30,722 nt of DNA, taken from assembly GCA_049587715.1 (NCBI GenBank), contig JBAVEL010000148.1, forward strand, positions 1-30,722, read 5' to 3'. The DNA is from JBAVEL01 sp049587715. Lineage in GTDB: Bacteria > Bacteroidota > Ignavibacteria > UBA10030 > UBA6906. The notes under the pieces are model-generated. The model worked only from the letters and a program-made list of their open reading frames with translations. It was not told the origin of the DNA and did no database searches. A program made the position numbers and the translations under genes. This document shows positions 16,525 to 24,580 of this stretch, piece after piece (the stretch's first letter is position 1; every line of letters begins with the position of its first letter).

Positions 16525-17949
16525 TCAACCGCCCAGGAGCTGGGCGAATTCCCCGAGGGTGCTGAGGCCGGGGAACTCCCGCTCGAAGGTCTTCTTCTTG
16601 GCGGGGTCGATCTGGAAGGCGATGCGCAGGGCCTCCACGGCCTCGTCGGGCCGGCTGAGCACCAGCAGCGCCTTGGCGCGGCAGTACTGTGCATCGGCGC
16701 AGGAGGGATGGAGCTCCAGGGACTTGTCGAATGCCTTCAGGGACTGGCGTGCCTGGCCCAGCTCGAGGAGCGTCTCCCCCAGGTCAATCCAGGCCTCGTG
16801 GTTGTGGGGATCCAGCCGGGTCACCATCCGGTAGGCCGCCAGGGATTCCCGCACGCGACCCAGGTTGTACAGCAGGTCCGCCTTGGCGTACCAGAGGTCG
16901 GGGTAGTCCCGGCAGAGAGAGAGGGCCTTGTTGAAGTCCGCCAGGGCCCGGCGGGGCTGTCCCAGCGAGTCGAAGCAGCTCCCGCGGCCGAAGTACGACT
17001 CGTAGTGCTGCGGGTCGATCCGGAGGGCGTGCGTGAAGCACTGCGCCGCCTCCTCGTACTCCCGCAGCTCCTCGTATGCATTGCCCAGATTGTGCCAGGC
17101 GGGCACGTCGCGGGGGTCCAGGCGGAGGGTCTCCCGGTAGCAGGCCACCGCGTCGTGAAGGCGGCCCATGTTGGCATACGCGTTCCCCTTGTTGTACCAT
17201 GCCGCGGGGAAGGACTCCTGGATGGCCAGCGCGGTGTCGTAACTCTCCAGCGCGCGCGCGTACCGGGCCATCTTGTTGAGCACGATGCCCCTGTTGTACC
17301 AGGCATTGTGATTGTAGGGGTCGATCCGGAGGTGTTCGTCGTAGCAGCGGAGCGATTCTTCCGGCCTGTCCAGCACGTCCTGGCAGTATCCCAGCTCGTA
17401 CCAGGCGTCCCGGTGGCCGGGATTCCCCTCCAGAATGTAGCGGAAGATGCCTGCCGCCTCCTCGTGGCGCCCCGTCTTCTCCAGGCAGATGGCCTTGTTG
17501 AACAGCGCGTCCTCGCTGGAGGGGTCTATCTGGAGGGCCCGCTCAAAGCTCTCCAGGGCCTCCTCGTTCCTGCCCGTGTCGTCCAGGGCGATCCCGCGGT
17601 TGATGAGGGTTTCCGCGTCCACGGGGTTGAAGCCGAGGGCCTGATCGTAGCAATCCAGGGCCTCCGGCTGGCGGGAGAGGTTGCTCAGGATGAGGCCCTT
17701 GCGGAGCCAGGCGTCCGCGCTGTAGGGTGCAAGCACGAGGAGCTGGTTTACGAAGTGGAGGGCCTCCTCGTAGCGCTCATGCTCGAAGTAGTAGGCCACG
17801 ATCTCCTCGAGGGCCTCGGCATTTGCGATGCCGGAGGAGCCGTCCTTCATCTGCTCCTTCAGCTTCCGGAGCTCCTCGTCCAGGCGCGCCTGCCGGCTCT
17901 GCTCGTCCTCGGGCTCTTCGTCGTAGCTGTTGTTGTCCAGAATGCTCAT
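16525..17949 (-). CDS. Tetratricopeptide-repeat protein
   Basis: A 474-residue soluble protein made almost entirely of about eleven to twelve TPR units of 34 residues (for example AWYNKGNAYANMGRLHDAV and AWHNLGNAYEELREYEEAA) after an acidic/charged N-terminus (EEPEDEQSRQARLDEEL). No signal peptide or catalytic domain is visible, so it is most likely a cytoplasmic assembly scaffold with unknown partners. The start at 17949 (MSILDNN) follows GGAGGG. A longer in-frame start 63 bases upstream would include promoter sequence and is rejected. It leads the operon TPR-ndh-small membrane protein-pyrF, and its tight spacing with ndh suggests the two work together, but this is inference. Confidence 0.88.
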   Translation of the reverse strand: MSILDNNSYDEEPEDEQSRQARLDEELRKLKEQMKDGSSGIANAEALEEIVAYYFEHERYEEALHFVNQLLVLAPYSADAWLRKGLILSNLSRQPEALDCYDQALGFNPVDAETLINRGIALDDTGRNEEALESFERALQIDPSSEDALFNKAICLEKTGRHEEAAGIFRYILEGNPGHRDAWYELGYCQDVLDRPEESLRCYDEHLRIDPYNHNAWYNRGIVLNKMARYARALESYDTALAIQESFPAAWYNKGNAYANMGRLHDAVACYRETLRLDPRDVPAWHNLGNAYEELREYEEAAQCFTHALRIDPQHYESYFGRGSCFDSLGQPRRALADFNKALSLCRDYPDLWYAKADLLYNLGRVRESLAAYRMVTRLDPHNHEAWIDLGETLLELGQARQSLKAFDKSLELHPSCADAQYCRAKALLVLSRPDEAVEALRIAFQIDPAKKKTFEREFPGLSTLGEFAQLLGG

Positions 17950-17980
17950 CCGGGCACGCCCTCCACCCTTTCCCGGGGAA

Positions 17981-18008
17981 AGTAAACCAAATTGGCAGGG
18001 GAAGTCAA
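17981..18008 (-). promoter_or_regulatory. Promoter of the TPR-ndh-pyrF operon
   Basis: On the minus strand TTGACT (18003-18008) and TTTACT (17981-17986) are 16 bases apart, with a predicted start near 17974, about 25 bases before the TPR ATG. It stands in a 150-bp divergent spacer with the yggS promoter on the other strand. Confidence 0.55.
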
Positions 18009-18050
18009 GCAAACCGGAAACCGCGGCGCTGTGCGGGCTTCGGGGTCGGA

Positions 18051-18079
18051 TTGATTTTCAACGCCTCCACCCGTATATT
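18051..18079 (+). promoter_or_regulatory. Promoter of the yggS-divIVA-punA-ileS operon
   Basis: TTGATT (18051-18056) and TATATT (18074-18079) are exactly 17 bases apart. The predicted start is near 18086, only about 14 bases before the yggS ATG, leaving no room for a good ribosome binding site. Confidence 0.65.
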
Positions 18080-18099
18080 GAAGCCTTGGCTTCTTTGCT

Positions 18100-18807
18100 A
18101 TGATCGCCGAAACAGTTGCGCGCATACACGAGCGGATTGCCGAGGCCTGCGCGCGTGCGCATCGGCGGCCGGAAGAGGTGACGCTGGTCGGAGTGGGGAA
18201 GACGGTGGCTGCCTCCAGGATTGCCGAAGCCGCCCTCGCCGGCGTGCTGGACATCGGCGAGAACTACGTCCAGGAAATGCGGGAGAAGAGGGCCCTGGCG
18301 GCCGACCCGCGTATCCGATGGCACTTCATCGGCCACCTGCAGAGGAACAAGGTGAAGGTCATCGCCCCCTGGGTGCATTTGGTTCACGCTGTGGATAGCC
18401 CGGAGCTGGCCCTCGAGATCGACCGGCGCGCGCGGGCCTCCGGCCGGGTGGTGGATGTGCTGGTGGAGGTGAACACCTCGGAGGAGGAAACCAGGTTCGG
18501 CGTCCGGCCCGCGCGGGCGCCTGAGGTGATGGCCCGCCTGGCCCCCCTGGAGAACATACGGGTGCTGGGCCTCATGACCATGGGGCCCTTCCTGCCCGAT
18601 CCCGAGGCTTCCCGGCCTGCGTTCCGGCGGCTCCGCCTGCTGGCCCGGGAGCTGGAGTCCTCCTCCGGGGGCACGATCCTCATGCGACACCTCTCCATGG
18701 GGATGACGGGGGATTTTGAGGTGGCTGTGGAAGAGGGGGCGACCCTCGTGCGGATCGGCACCGCCCTGTTCGGGGCCCGGCCGCAGGGGGGGACGACTCC
18801 CGCCTGA
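18100..18807 (+). CDS. yggS: PLP homeostasis protein, YggS/PLPBP family
   Basis: A 235-residue single-domain alanine-racemase-fold protein that binds pyridoxal 5'-phosphate and buffers PLP-dependent amino-acid metabolism; members have no known enzyme activity. Lys34 (TLVGVGKT) is the PLP-binding lysine. GENYVQEM, WHFIGHLQRNK, the SEEETRFG region and the C-terminal LSMGMTGDF...GTALFGAR are conserved hallmarks. The start is fixed by the family N-terminus. No Shine-Dalgarno is seen before it and the leader is very short. It is the first gene of the operon that continues to divIVA 13 bases later, the ylmE-divIVA linkage of Gram-positives. Confidence 0.94.
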   Translation: MIAETVARIHERIAEACARAHRRPEEVTLVGVGKTVAASRIAEAALAGVLDIGENYVQEMREKRALAADPRIRWHFIGHLQRNKVKVIAPWVHLVHAVDSPELALEIDRRARASGRVVDVLVEVNTSEEETRFGVRPARAPEVMARLAPLENIRVLGLMTMGPFLPDPEASRPAFRRLRLLARELESSSGGTILMRHLSMGMTGDFEVAVEEGATLVRIGTALFGARPQGGTTPA

Positions 18808-18820
18808 CGAGGAGGATCCC

Positions 18821-19354
18821 ATGAAGCTGACGCCCCTGGATATCCGCAAGCAGGAGTTCCGGAAAGCCCTGCGGGGATACGATCCGGTGGAGGTGGACAC
18901 CTTCATGGAGATGGTGGCGAATGAATACGAGGCCCTCCTCAAGGAGGCGAAGGGGTCCACCGAGAAGGTGATCGAGCTGGAGACCCAGCTCGCCGACTAC
19001 CGGCAGATCGAGAAGTCCCTCCAGCAGACCCTTCTGCAGGCGCAGGAGGCCACGGGGAAGACCTACGAGGCGGCGCGCAGGGAATCGGACGTGATCCTGC
19101 GCGAAGCGGAGCTGCGCGCCGCGCAGATAACGGAACAGGCCAACGCGGAGCTGGCCCGTCTCCGGAACGAAATCGTGCGGCTGCGCGGACGCCAGGGCTC
19201 GATGCTGGCCCGCCTGCGCGTCCTGCTCAGCTCCGAGCTGGACCTGCTCCGGATGCTGGAGCTGGAACAGCGTCCGGTCGTCTCCCCCGGGGCGGAGGAG
19301 GAAGAGGCCGCGCGCGACATCCTGACCGGGCTGGACAATGACGGAACTGCGTAA
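18821..19354 (+). CDS. divIVA: DivIVA-domain cell-pole/division protein
   Basis: A 177-residue coiled-coil protein. The N-terminal DivIVA lipid-binding motif LTPLDIRKQEFRKALRGYDP, continuing VEVDTFMEMVANEYEAL, is clear (3-40). A long coiled coil follows (40-150) and an acidic tail. DivIVA/GpsB-type proteins bind curved membrane and organise division or polar growth. The ATG at 18821 follows GGAGG by about 6 bases. An upstream in-frame start is unsupported. It sits between yggS and punA, overlapping punA by 17 bases. DivIVA is best known from Gram-positives but also occurs in several diderm phyla. Confidence 0.92.
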   Translation: MKLTPLDIRKQEFRKALRGYDPVEVDTFMEMVANEYEALLKEAKGSTEKVIELETQLADYRQIEKSLQQTLLQAQEATGKTYEAARRESDVILREAELRAAQITEQANAELARLRNEIVRLRGRQGSMLARLRVLLSSELDLLRMLELEQRPVVSPGAEEEEAARDILTGLDNDGTA

Positions 19355-20159
19355 GCGCATCGAGGAAACAGCGGGCTTTCTGCGCGCCCGGACGCACCTC
19401 GCGCCCGGCATCGGCATCATCCTGGGGACGGGCCTGGGGGGACTGGCGCGCGAGATCCGGGTTTCCTCCACCATCCCGTATGCCGAGATCCCCCATTTCC
19501 CCCTCTCCACCGTGGAGTCGCATCACGGGCGGCTGCTGTTCGGGACGCTGGGAGGCAGGGATGTGGTGGCCATGCAGGGACGGTTCCACTCCTACGAGGG
19601 ATACACCCTCCAGCAGGTGACGTTTCCGGTGCGCGTGATGAAGACCCTGGGTGTGCACACCCTCCTTATCTCCAACGCGGCGGGGGGCATGAGCTTGCGG
19701 CTCCGGAAGGGGAGCATCATGGTCATCACCGACCATATCAACCTGCTGGGCGACAACCCGCTGATCGGGCCCAACGACGAAACGCTGGGGCCCCGGTTCC
19801 CCGACATGTCCGAACCGTACTCCCGCGCGCTGATCGCCCTGGCGGAGGAGGTGGCGCTCGCACTCGGCATCAGGACCGAGCAGGGAGTGTTCGTGGCGGT
19901 GCCGGGACCGAATCTGGAGACCAGGGCCGAGTACCGGTTTCTGCGCCTGATCGGCGCGGATGCCGTGGGTATGTCCACCGTCCCCGAGAACATCGTGGCG
20001 AATCACATGGGTATGCGGGTGCTGGGTTTCTCCATCATCACCGATGAGTGTTTTCCCGACTCGCTCCAGCCGGCGGATGTACGGGAGATCATCGCCGTGG
20101 CGGCGGCCACCGAGCCGAAACTCACGGCGGTCATGAAGGGAGTGGTGGAGCGGCTCTGA
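19338..20159 (+). CDS. punA: Purine nucleoside phosphorylase (PNP-I family)
   Basis: A 273-residue trimeric-type PNP that splits purine nucleosides with phosphate in salvage. Seen: the phosphate loop GTGLGGLA (30-37), QGRFHSYEGY (80-89), SNAAGGM (112-118), VAVPGPNLETRAEY (about 186-199) and VGMSTVPE (210-217). At the base-recognition position (Asn in mammalian PNP) the sequence reads ITDECFP, with Asp236. I recall this as common in Bacteroidetes-type enzymes, and it may shift specificity between 6-oxo and 6-amino purines. It overlaps divIVA by 17 bases with no separate Shine-Dalgarno, so translation is likely coupled. The 84-base gap to ileS shows nothing notable. Confidence 0.92.
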   Translation: MTELRKRIEETAGFLRARTHLAPGIGIILGTGLGGLAREIRVSSTIPYAEIPHFPLSTVESHHGRLLFGTLGGRDVVAMQGRFHSYEGYTLQQVTFPVRVMKTLGVHTLLISNAAGGMSLRLRKGSIMVITDHINLLGDNPLIGPNDETLGPRFPDMSEPYSRALIALAEEVALALGIRTEQGVFVAVPGPNLETRAEYRFLRLIGADAVGMSTVPENIVANHMGMRVLGFSIITDECFPDSLQPADVREIIAVAAATEPKLTAVMKGVVERL

Positions 20160-20243
20160 TGGTCCTCCCTCCCTCCCGTCGCCCCGCCGGGCCGGCATCC
20201 GCTGCACCCGGCCGGACACCCCAACGTTCCATGTAGGACACGC

Positions 20244-23200
20244 ATGCCGTTCAAGGAACTCACGGAGAAGATCTCCTACCCGGACCTGGAATCCGAGATC
20301 CTGCGGTTCTGGAAGGAACACGGCGTCTTCGAGCGGAGTATCTCGCTGCGCGAAGGGTGCCCGGGGTTCACCTTCTACGAGGGACCTCCCACCGCCAACG
20401 GGCGTCCCGGCATCCATCACGTCATGAGCAGGACCCTGAAAGACCTGGTCTGCCGGTACAAGACAATGCGCGGATTCCAGGTGCACCGGAAGGCGGGCTG
20501 GGACACCCACGGGCTTCCGGTGGAGATCGAGGTGGAAAAGGAGCTCGGGTTCCGCACCAAGGACGACGTGCTCAGGTTCGGCGTGGCGGAGTTCAACCGG
20601 CAGTGCCGGGCCTCGGTCTGGAAGTACAAGCAGGAATGGGAGAGCATGACCGAGCGGATGGGATACTGGGTGGATCTCTCCCGTCCCTACGTCACGTTCG
20701 AGAATGACTACATCGAGTCGGTCTGGTGGGCGTTGAAGCGGTTCTACGAGGAGGGTCTCATCTACCGGGGGCACAAGATACAGCCCTACTGTCCCCGGTG
20801 CGAAACACCCCTTTCCTCCCACGAGGTCTCCCTGGGGTACGAGGACGTGAAGGATCCGAGCATCTACGTCAGGATGCGGCTCCTCGACCGCCCCGGCGTA
20901 TCGTTCCTGGTCTGGACCACCACCCCCTGGACGCTTGTTTCCAATGTGGCCCTGGCGGTCCACCCGGACGTGGACTACGTGACGGTTCTGCACCGGGGGG
21001 AGCGACTGATCCTTGCCCGGGACCGCCTGGCCGCCCTGGACGGCGAGTACACGGTGGAGGCCTGCGTGAAGGGGGGGGCGCTGGCGGGCGCAGCGTATGA
21101 GCGCCTCTTCGACTACCATCCCGTCGGGGAGAACGCCTTCCGCGTCATCACCGCCGGCTTTGTCACCACGGAGGACGGGTCGGGCATCGTGCACCTGGCC
21201 CCCGCCTACGGCGAGGATGATTATCAGGCGGCCCGGGCCGAAGGGCTCCCCACCATCCACCCCGTGGACCGGAGCGGGAAGTTCGGTCCGGAGGTGACCG
21301 ACTTCGCCGGCCGCTTCGTGAAGGATGCGGATCCCCTGATCATCCAGAACCTGAAGGCCCGGGGACTGCTCTACCGGAAGGAGACCGTCACCCACAGCTA
21401 TCCCCATTGCTGGCGCTGCAAGACCCCGCTTCTCTATTATGCCCGTGCCTCCTGGTACATTGCCACCACCCGGTACGCCAGGAGGATGATCGACCTGAAC
21501 AGGCGGATCAACTGGGTGCCGCCGGAGGTGGGGGAGGGCCGCTTCGGGAACTGGCTGGAAGAGAACAAGGACTGGGCGCTCTCGCGCGATCGCTTCTGGG
21601 GAACGCCTCTTCCCCTCTGGATCTGCGATGCCTGCGGGGCTGTCCGCTGCGTGGGAAGTATCCGGGAGCTGCGGGAGGGGAGCGGCGTGCCCGATCCTCT
21701 GGACCTGCACAAGCCCTCTGTGGATGCGGTCACCTTTGCCTGCTCCTGCGGGGGGGTGCAGCGGAGGGTTCCGGAGCTTATCGATGTCTGGTTTGACTCG
21801 GGGGCGATGCCGTTTGCCCAGTGGCACTACCCCTTCGAGAACAGGCACCTGGTGGACGGAGGCGCCCGGCATCCGGCCGACTTTATCTGCGAGGGAATCG
21901 ACCAGACCCGGGGGTGGTTCTACTCCCTGCACGCCATCAGCACGTTCCTGTTCGACAGGCCGGCCTTCCGGAACATTCTGGTCAACGAGCTGGTTCTGGA
22001 CCGGGATGGGCAGAAGATGTCGAAGTCGCGCGGCAACACCGTGCATCCTTCCGACATCCTGGCCCGGTACGGGGCGGATGCCGTGCGCTGGTACCTGGTG
22101 ACCGCCAGCCCCCCCTGGCGGCCCACGATGTTCGATGCGGAGGGGCCGGGGGAGGTGCAGAGGAGGTTCTTCGGCACGCTCGTCAACACCTACGCCTTTT
22201 TCGCCCTTTATGCCAATATCGACGGTTTTGCGTACCGGGAGCCGCGCATCCCGGTGGCGGAGCGTCCGGAAATCGACCGCTGGATCATCTCGGAGCTCAA
22301 CTCGCTTCTGGAGCGGTACACCTCCGCCATGGATGCCTACGACGTCACGCGGGCGGCCCGCGGGGTGTCTGAGTTCACCGTGGACCTGCTCTCCAACTGG
22401 TATGTCCGGAGGAACAGGCGCCGTTTCTGGAAGAGCAGTCCGGGAAGGGACAAGACGGCGGCCTATCAGACCCTGTACGAGTGCCTGGCGGCGGTGGCCA
22501 AACTGGCGGCCCCCTTTGCCCCCTTCCTGGCCGAGGAGCTGTACGGGTGCCTGAATCGGGGCACCGGCCTGGAGGAGTCCGCTTCGGTGCACTGGAGCCT
22601 TCTGCCCGGGCCGGAAAGCTCGGCGGTGGACCGTGATCTGGAGCGGCGCATGGAGCGGGCCCGCCGGATCGTGACGCTGGTCCGCTCGATGCGCATGCAG
22701 GCCGGCCTGAAGGTGCGCCAGCCCCTGGGGCGCATCATCCTTCCGGCCGCCTCCCTCGGGGAACAGGAGGCCCTCCGGCGGATGGAAGACGTCATCATGG
22801 AGGAGGTCAACGTCAAGGCGGTGCAGTGGGTGGAGGACGATGCGGGCCTTGTGCGTAAGAGCGCCCGGCCGCGGTTCAAGTCCGTGGGCCCGCGTTTCGG
22901 ACCGAAGGCCAAGATGGTGGCCGAGCGGATCCGGGGCCTGGAGGGCCCCCAGATCGGAACCCTGGAGCGCACGGGATTCCTGGAGGTCTCCCTGGGAGAG
23001 GAACGGGTGACGCTGACCTCCGAGGATGTGGAGATCCTGCGGGAAGACATGCCGGGCTGGCTGGTGGAGTCGGACGGGGACCTGACGGTGGCCCTGGACA
23101 CCGCCCTGGATGAGGCCCTTCGGGCCGAGGGCGCGGCGCGCGAGTTTGTGAACCGGATCCAGAATCTGCGGAAGGAGGCCGGGTTCCGGGTTACCGACCG

Positions 23201-23399
23201 GATTGCAATCCGCTATGCGGCGCCGGAGCGCCTCGGCGCCGCCCTGCGGGCCATGGCCTCCTACATTGCGTCCGAGACGCTGGCACTGACACTCACCGAA
23301 GGGCTGCCCGCAGCCGGCGGGGCGGTGGCTCTGGAGGTGAACGGGGAGACGGTGGAAGTGGCGATCGAGCGGCTTGCGTGCGAGGAGAACAATCGATGA
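20244..23399 (+). CDS. ileS: Isoleucyl-tRNA synthetase
   Basis: A 1051-residue class I synthetase that charges tRNA-Ile. Active-site motifs: the HIGH-equivalent GIHH (56-59, in PPTANGRPGIHHV) and KMSKS (591-595). The CP1 editing domain lies between them (WTTTPWTL, then THSYPHCWRCKTPL with a Cys pair). The anticodon-binding and C-terminal domains follow after about 680. The GIHH form and length match Bacteroidetes-like IleRS, probably the type 2 (eukaryote-like) class that tends to resist mupirocin, though class assignment needs a tree. AGGA lies 7 bases before the ATG. The stop overlaps an ATG of the next frame, with the true dksA start a few codons later. Confidence 0.96.
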   Translation: MPFKELTEKISYPDLESEILRFWKEHGVFERSISLREGCPGFTFYEGPPTANGRPGIHHVMSRTLKDLVCRYKTMRGFQVHRKAGWDTHGLPVEIEVEKELGFRTKDDVLRFGVAEFNRQCRASVWKYKQEWESMTERMGYWVDLSRPYVTFENDYIESVWWALKRFYEEGLIYRGHKIQPYCPRCETPLSSHEVSLGYEDVKDPSIYVRMRLLDRPGVSFLVWTTTPWTLVSNVALAVHPDVDYVTVLHRGERLILARDRLAALDGEYTVEACVKGGALAGAAYERLFDYHPVGENAFRVITAGFVTTEDGSGIVHLAPAYGEDDYQAARAEGLPTIHPVDRSGKFGPEVTDFAGRFVKDADPLIIQNLKARGLLYRKETVTHSYPHCWRCKTPLLYYARASWYIATTRYARRMIDLNRRINWVPPEVGEGRFGNWLEENKDWALSRDRFWGTPLPLWICDACGAVRCVGSIRELREGSGVPDPLDLHKPSVDAVTFACSCGGVQRRVPELIDVWFDSGAMPFAQWHYPFENRHLVDGGARHPADFICEGIDQTRGWFYSLHAISTFLFDRPAFRNILVNELVLDRDGQKMSKSRGNTVHPSDILARYGADAVRWYLVTASPPWRPTMFDAEGPGEVQRRFFGTLVNTYAFFALYANIDGFAYREPRIPVAERPEIDRWIISELNSLLERYTSAMDAYDVTRAARGVSEFTVDLLSNWYVRRNRRRFWKSSPGRDKTAAYQTLYECLAAVAKLAAPFAPFLAEELYGCLNRGTGLEESASVHWSLLPGPESSAVDRDLERRMERARRIVTLVRSMRMQAGLKVRQPLGRIILPAASLGEQEALRRMEDVIMEEVNVKAVQWVEDDAGLVRKSARPRFKSVGPRFGPKAKMVAERIRGLEGPQIGTLERTGFLEVSLGEERVTLTSEDVEILREDMPGWLVESDGDLTVALDTALDEALRAEGAAREFVNRIQNLRKEAGFRVTDRIAIRYAAPERLGAALRAMASYIASETLALTLTEGLPAAGGAVALEVNGETVEVAIERLACEENNR

Positions 23400-23416
23400 C
23401 CAAAGGAGACGCCCAC

Positions 23417-23989
23417 ATGGCGAAACGGGGATCGAAGGCGATTGTGAAGTCTACGGTCGAGATCATGAAGGGGAAGGCGGCTGCCCGCGCGAAACAGATC
23501 AAGAAGGCGAAGGCGAACCTCAAGAAGGCGGTGGCTGCGCGCACCTCCCGCGCCGCCGCTCTCGGGCCGAAGGCTTTCTCACAGAAGGAGCTGGCGCGCT
23601 TCCGGGAGATGATCCGGGAGAAGAAGCGGGAGACGCTGGAGGAGCTGGACACCCTGAAGGAAAGCATGATGGATGTGACCACGGGGGAGTACGTGAGCGA
23701 AAGCTCCACCTATTCCCTCCACATGGAGCAGGGGACCGACGCCATGGAGCGGGAGAAGACATTCCTGTTTGCCTCCCGCGGCAGCAAGTTCGTGAGCCAG
23801 CTGGACGACGCCCTTGCCCGGATCGAGGACGGCACCTATGGAGTCTGCCGGGTCTGCGGCCTTCTGGTCCCGAAGGAGCGCCTGGAGGCCGTGCCCACCG
23901 CGCAGACCTGCGCGGAATACAAGAACACGAATGCCCCCTGCGAACGGGGCCGCCTGGCGCTGGCGCGCGCCCGCCGGCGGGAACCCTGA
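23417..23989 (+). CDS. TraR/DksA-family zinc-finger-like transcription regulator
   Basis: A 190-residue protein. Residues 1-50 are Lys/Ala-rich and basic, and 55-180 form the DksA/TraR coiled-coil and finger (QGTDAMEREKTFLFASR, LDDALARIEDGTYGVCRVCG). Such proteins enter the RNA polymerase secondary channel or act with it in stress control. The finger has Cys144, Cys147 and Cys165, but position 168 is Tyr instead of the fourth Cys; Cys175 is nearby. The ATG at 23417 follows AAAGGAG (23402-23408) by 8 bases, better than an in-frame ATG at 23396 that overlaps the ileS stop. It is located between ileS and lspA, a recurrent arrangement, 11 bases before lspA. Confidence 0.88.
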   Translation: MAKRGSKAIVKSTVEIMKGKAAARAKQIKKAKANLKKAVAARTSRAAALGPKAFSQKELARFREMIREKKRETLEELDTLKESMMDVTTGEYVSESSTYSLHMEQGTDAMEREKTFLFASRGSKFVSQLDDALARIEDGTYGVCRVCGLLVPKERLEAVPTAQTCAEYKNTNAPCERGRLALARARRREP

Positions 23990-24000
23990 GGAGCGGCTTC

Positions 24001-24570
24001 GTGCGGGTCCTCTACCTCTCCCTCTGCATCATCCTTGCGGATCAGTGCACCAAGCTGCTGGTCAAGGAGGGCTGGACCATCCCCCTGCTGGGCCTGCAGG
24101 TGGGTGGGTTCCAGCTCAAATCCAGCCGCCCGCTCCTGGGGGACTGGCTGCGCCTGACGTACATTGAGAATCCCGGCATGGCCTTCGGCATCGATCTCGG
24201 CGGGAAGCTCTTCTTCTCCCTCCTCTCGCTGGCCGCCGTGGCGGTGGTGCTCTGGTACCTCTACCGGATGCGCACCGAGCCGCTGGGAGTGCGTTGTGCC
24301 CTGGCCGCCATCCTGGGGGGAGCCGCCGGCAACCTCGTGGACCGGGTCTTCTACGGGGTTGCGTTCGGGGAGGGTCCCCTCTTCCACGGCAGGGTGGTGG
24401 ACTTCCTGGACATGGAGTTCCCCGACATCTCCCTCGGCTTCATTCAGATGGAGCGCTGGCCGGTGTTCAACATTGCCGATGCCTCCGTCACCGTCGGCGT
24501 GATCCTGCTCTTGTTCCTCTACCGCTCCCCGCGTCCGGAGGAGCTCTCCGCGTCCGGCCCCGCCGCCTGA
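24001..24570 (+). CDS. lspA: Lipoprotein signal peptidase LspA
   Basis: A 189-residue inner-membrane aspartyl protease that removes signal peptides from diacylglyceryl-prolipoproteins. It has four predicted membrane helices and the catalytic aspartates Asp114 (GNLVDR) and Asp160 (FNIADASVTVG), plus ENPGMAFG. It is somewhat longer than usual because of an inserted loop between the two aspartates (about 120-152). The GTG at 24001 follows GAGGAG (23988-23993) by 7 bases. It sits 10 bases before rluD. A lipoprotein gene further downstream gives it an obvious local substrate. Confidence 0.94.
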   Translation: MRVLYLSLCIILADQCTKLLVKEGWTIPLLGLQVGGFQLKSSRPLLGDWLRLTYIENPGMAFGIDLGGKLFFSLLSLAAVAVVLWYLYRMRTEPLGVRCALAAILGGAAGNLVDRVFYGVAFGEGPLFHGRVVDFLDMEFPDISLGFIQMERWPVFNIADASVTVGVILLLFLYRSPRPEELSASGPAA

Positions 24571-24580
24571 AGGGGTCTCC

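Noticed and set aside
16012..17985. A 657-codon plus-strand open frame opposite ndh and the TPR gene
   Set aside because: The repetitive Val/Gly/Gln-rich translation simply mirrors the TPR repeats, and both opposite genes are well supported.
19227..22592. A 1121-codon minus-strand open frame across divIVA, punA and ileS
   Set aside because: Antisense shadow of conserved genes, with His/Pro/Gly/Arg-rich translation and no domain signature.
23374..24000. A fusion of the traR/dksA region with lspA suggested by one long open frame
   Set aside because: The first 209 codons are an out-of-frame reading of the traR/dksA gene. LspA starts at its own GTG with GAGGAG upstream.
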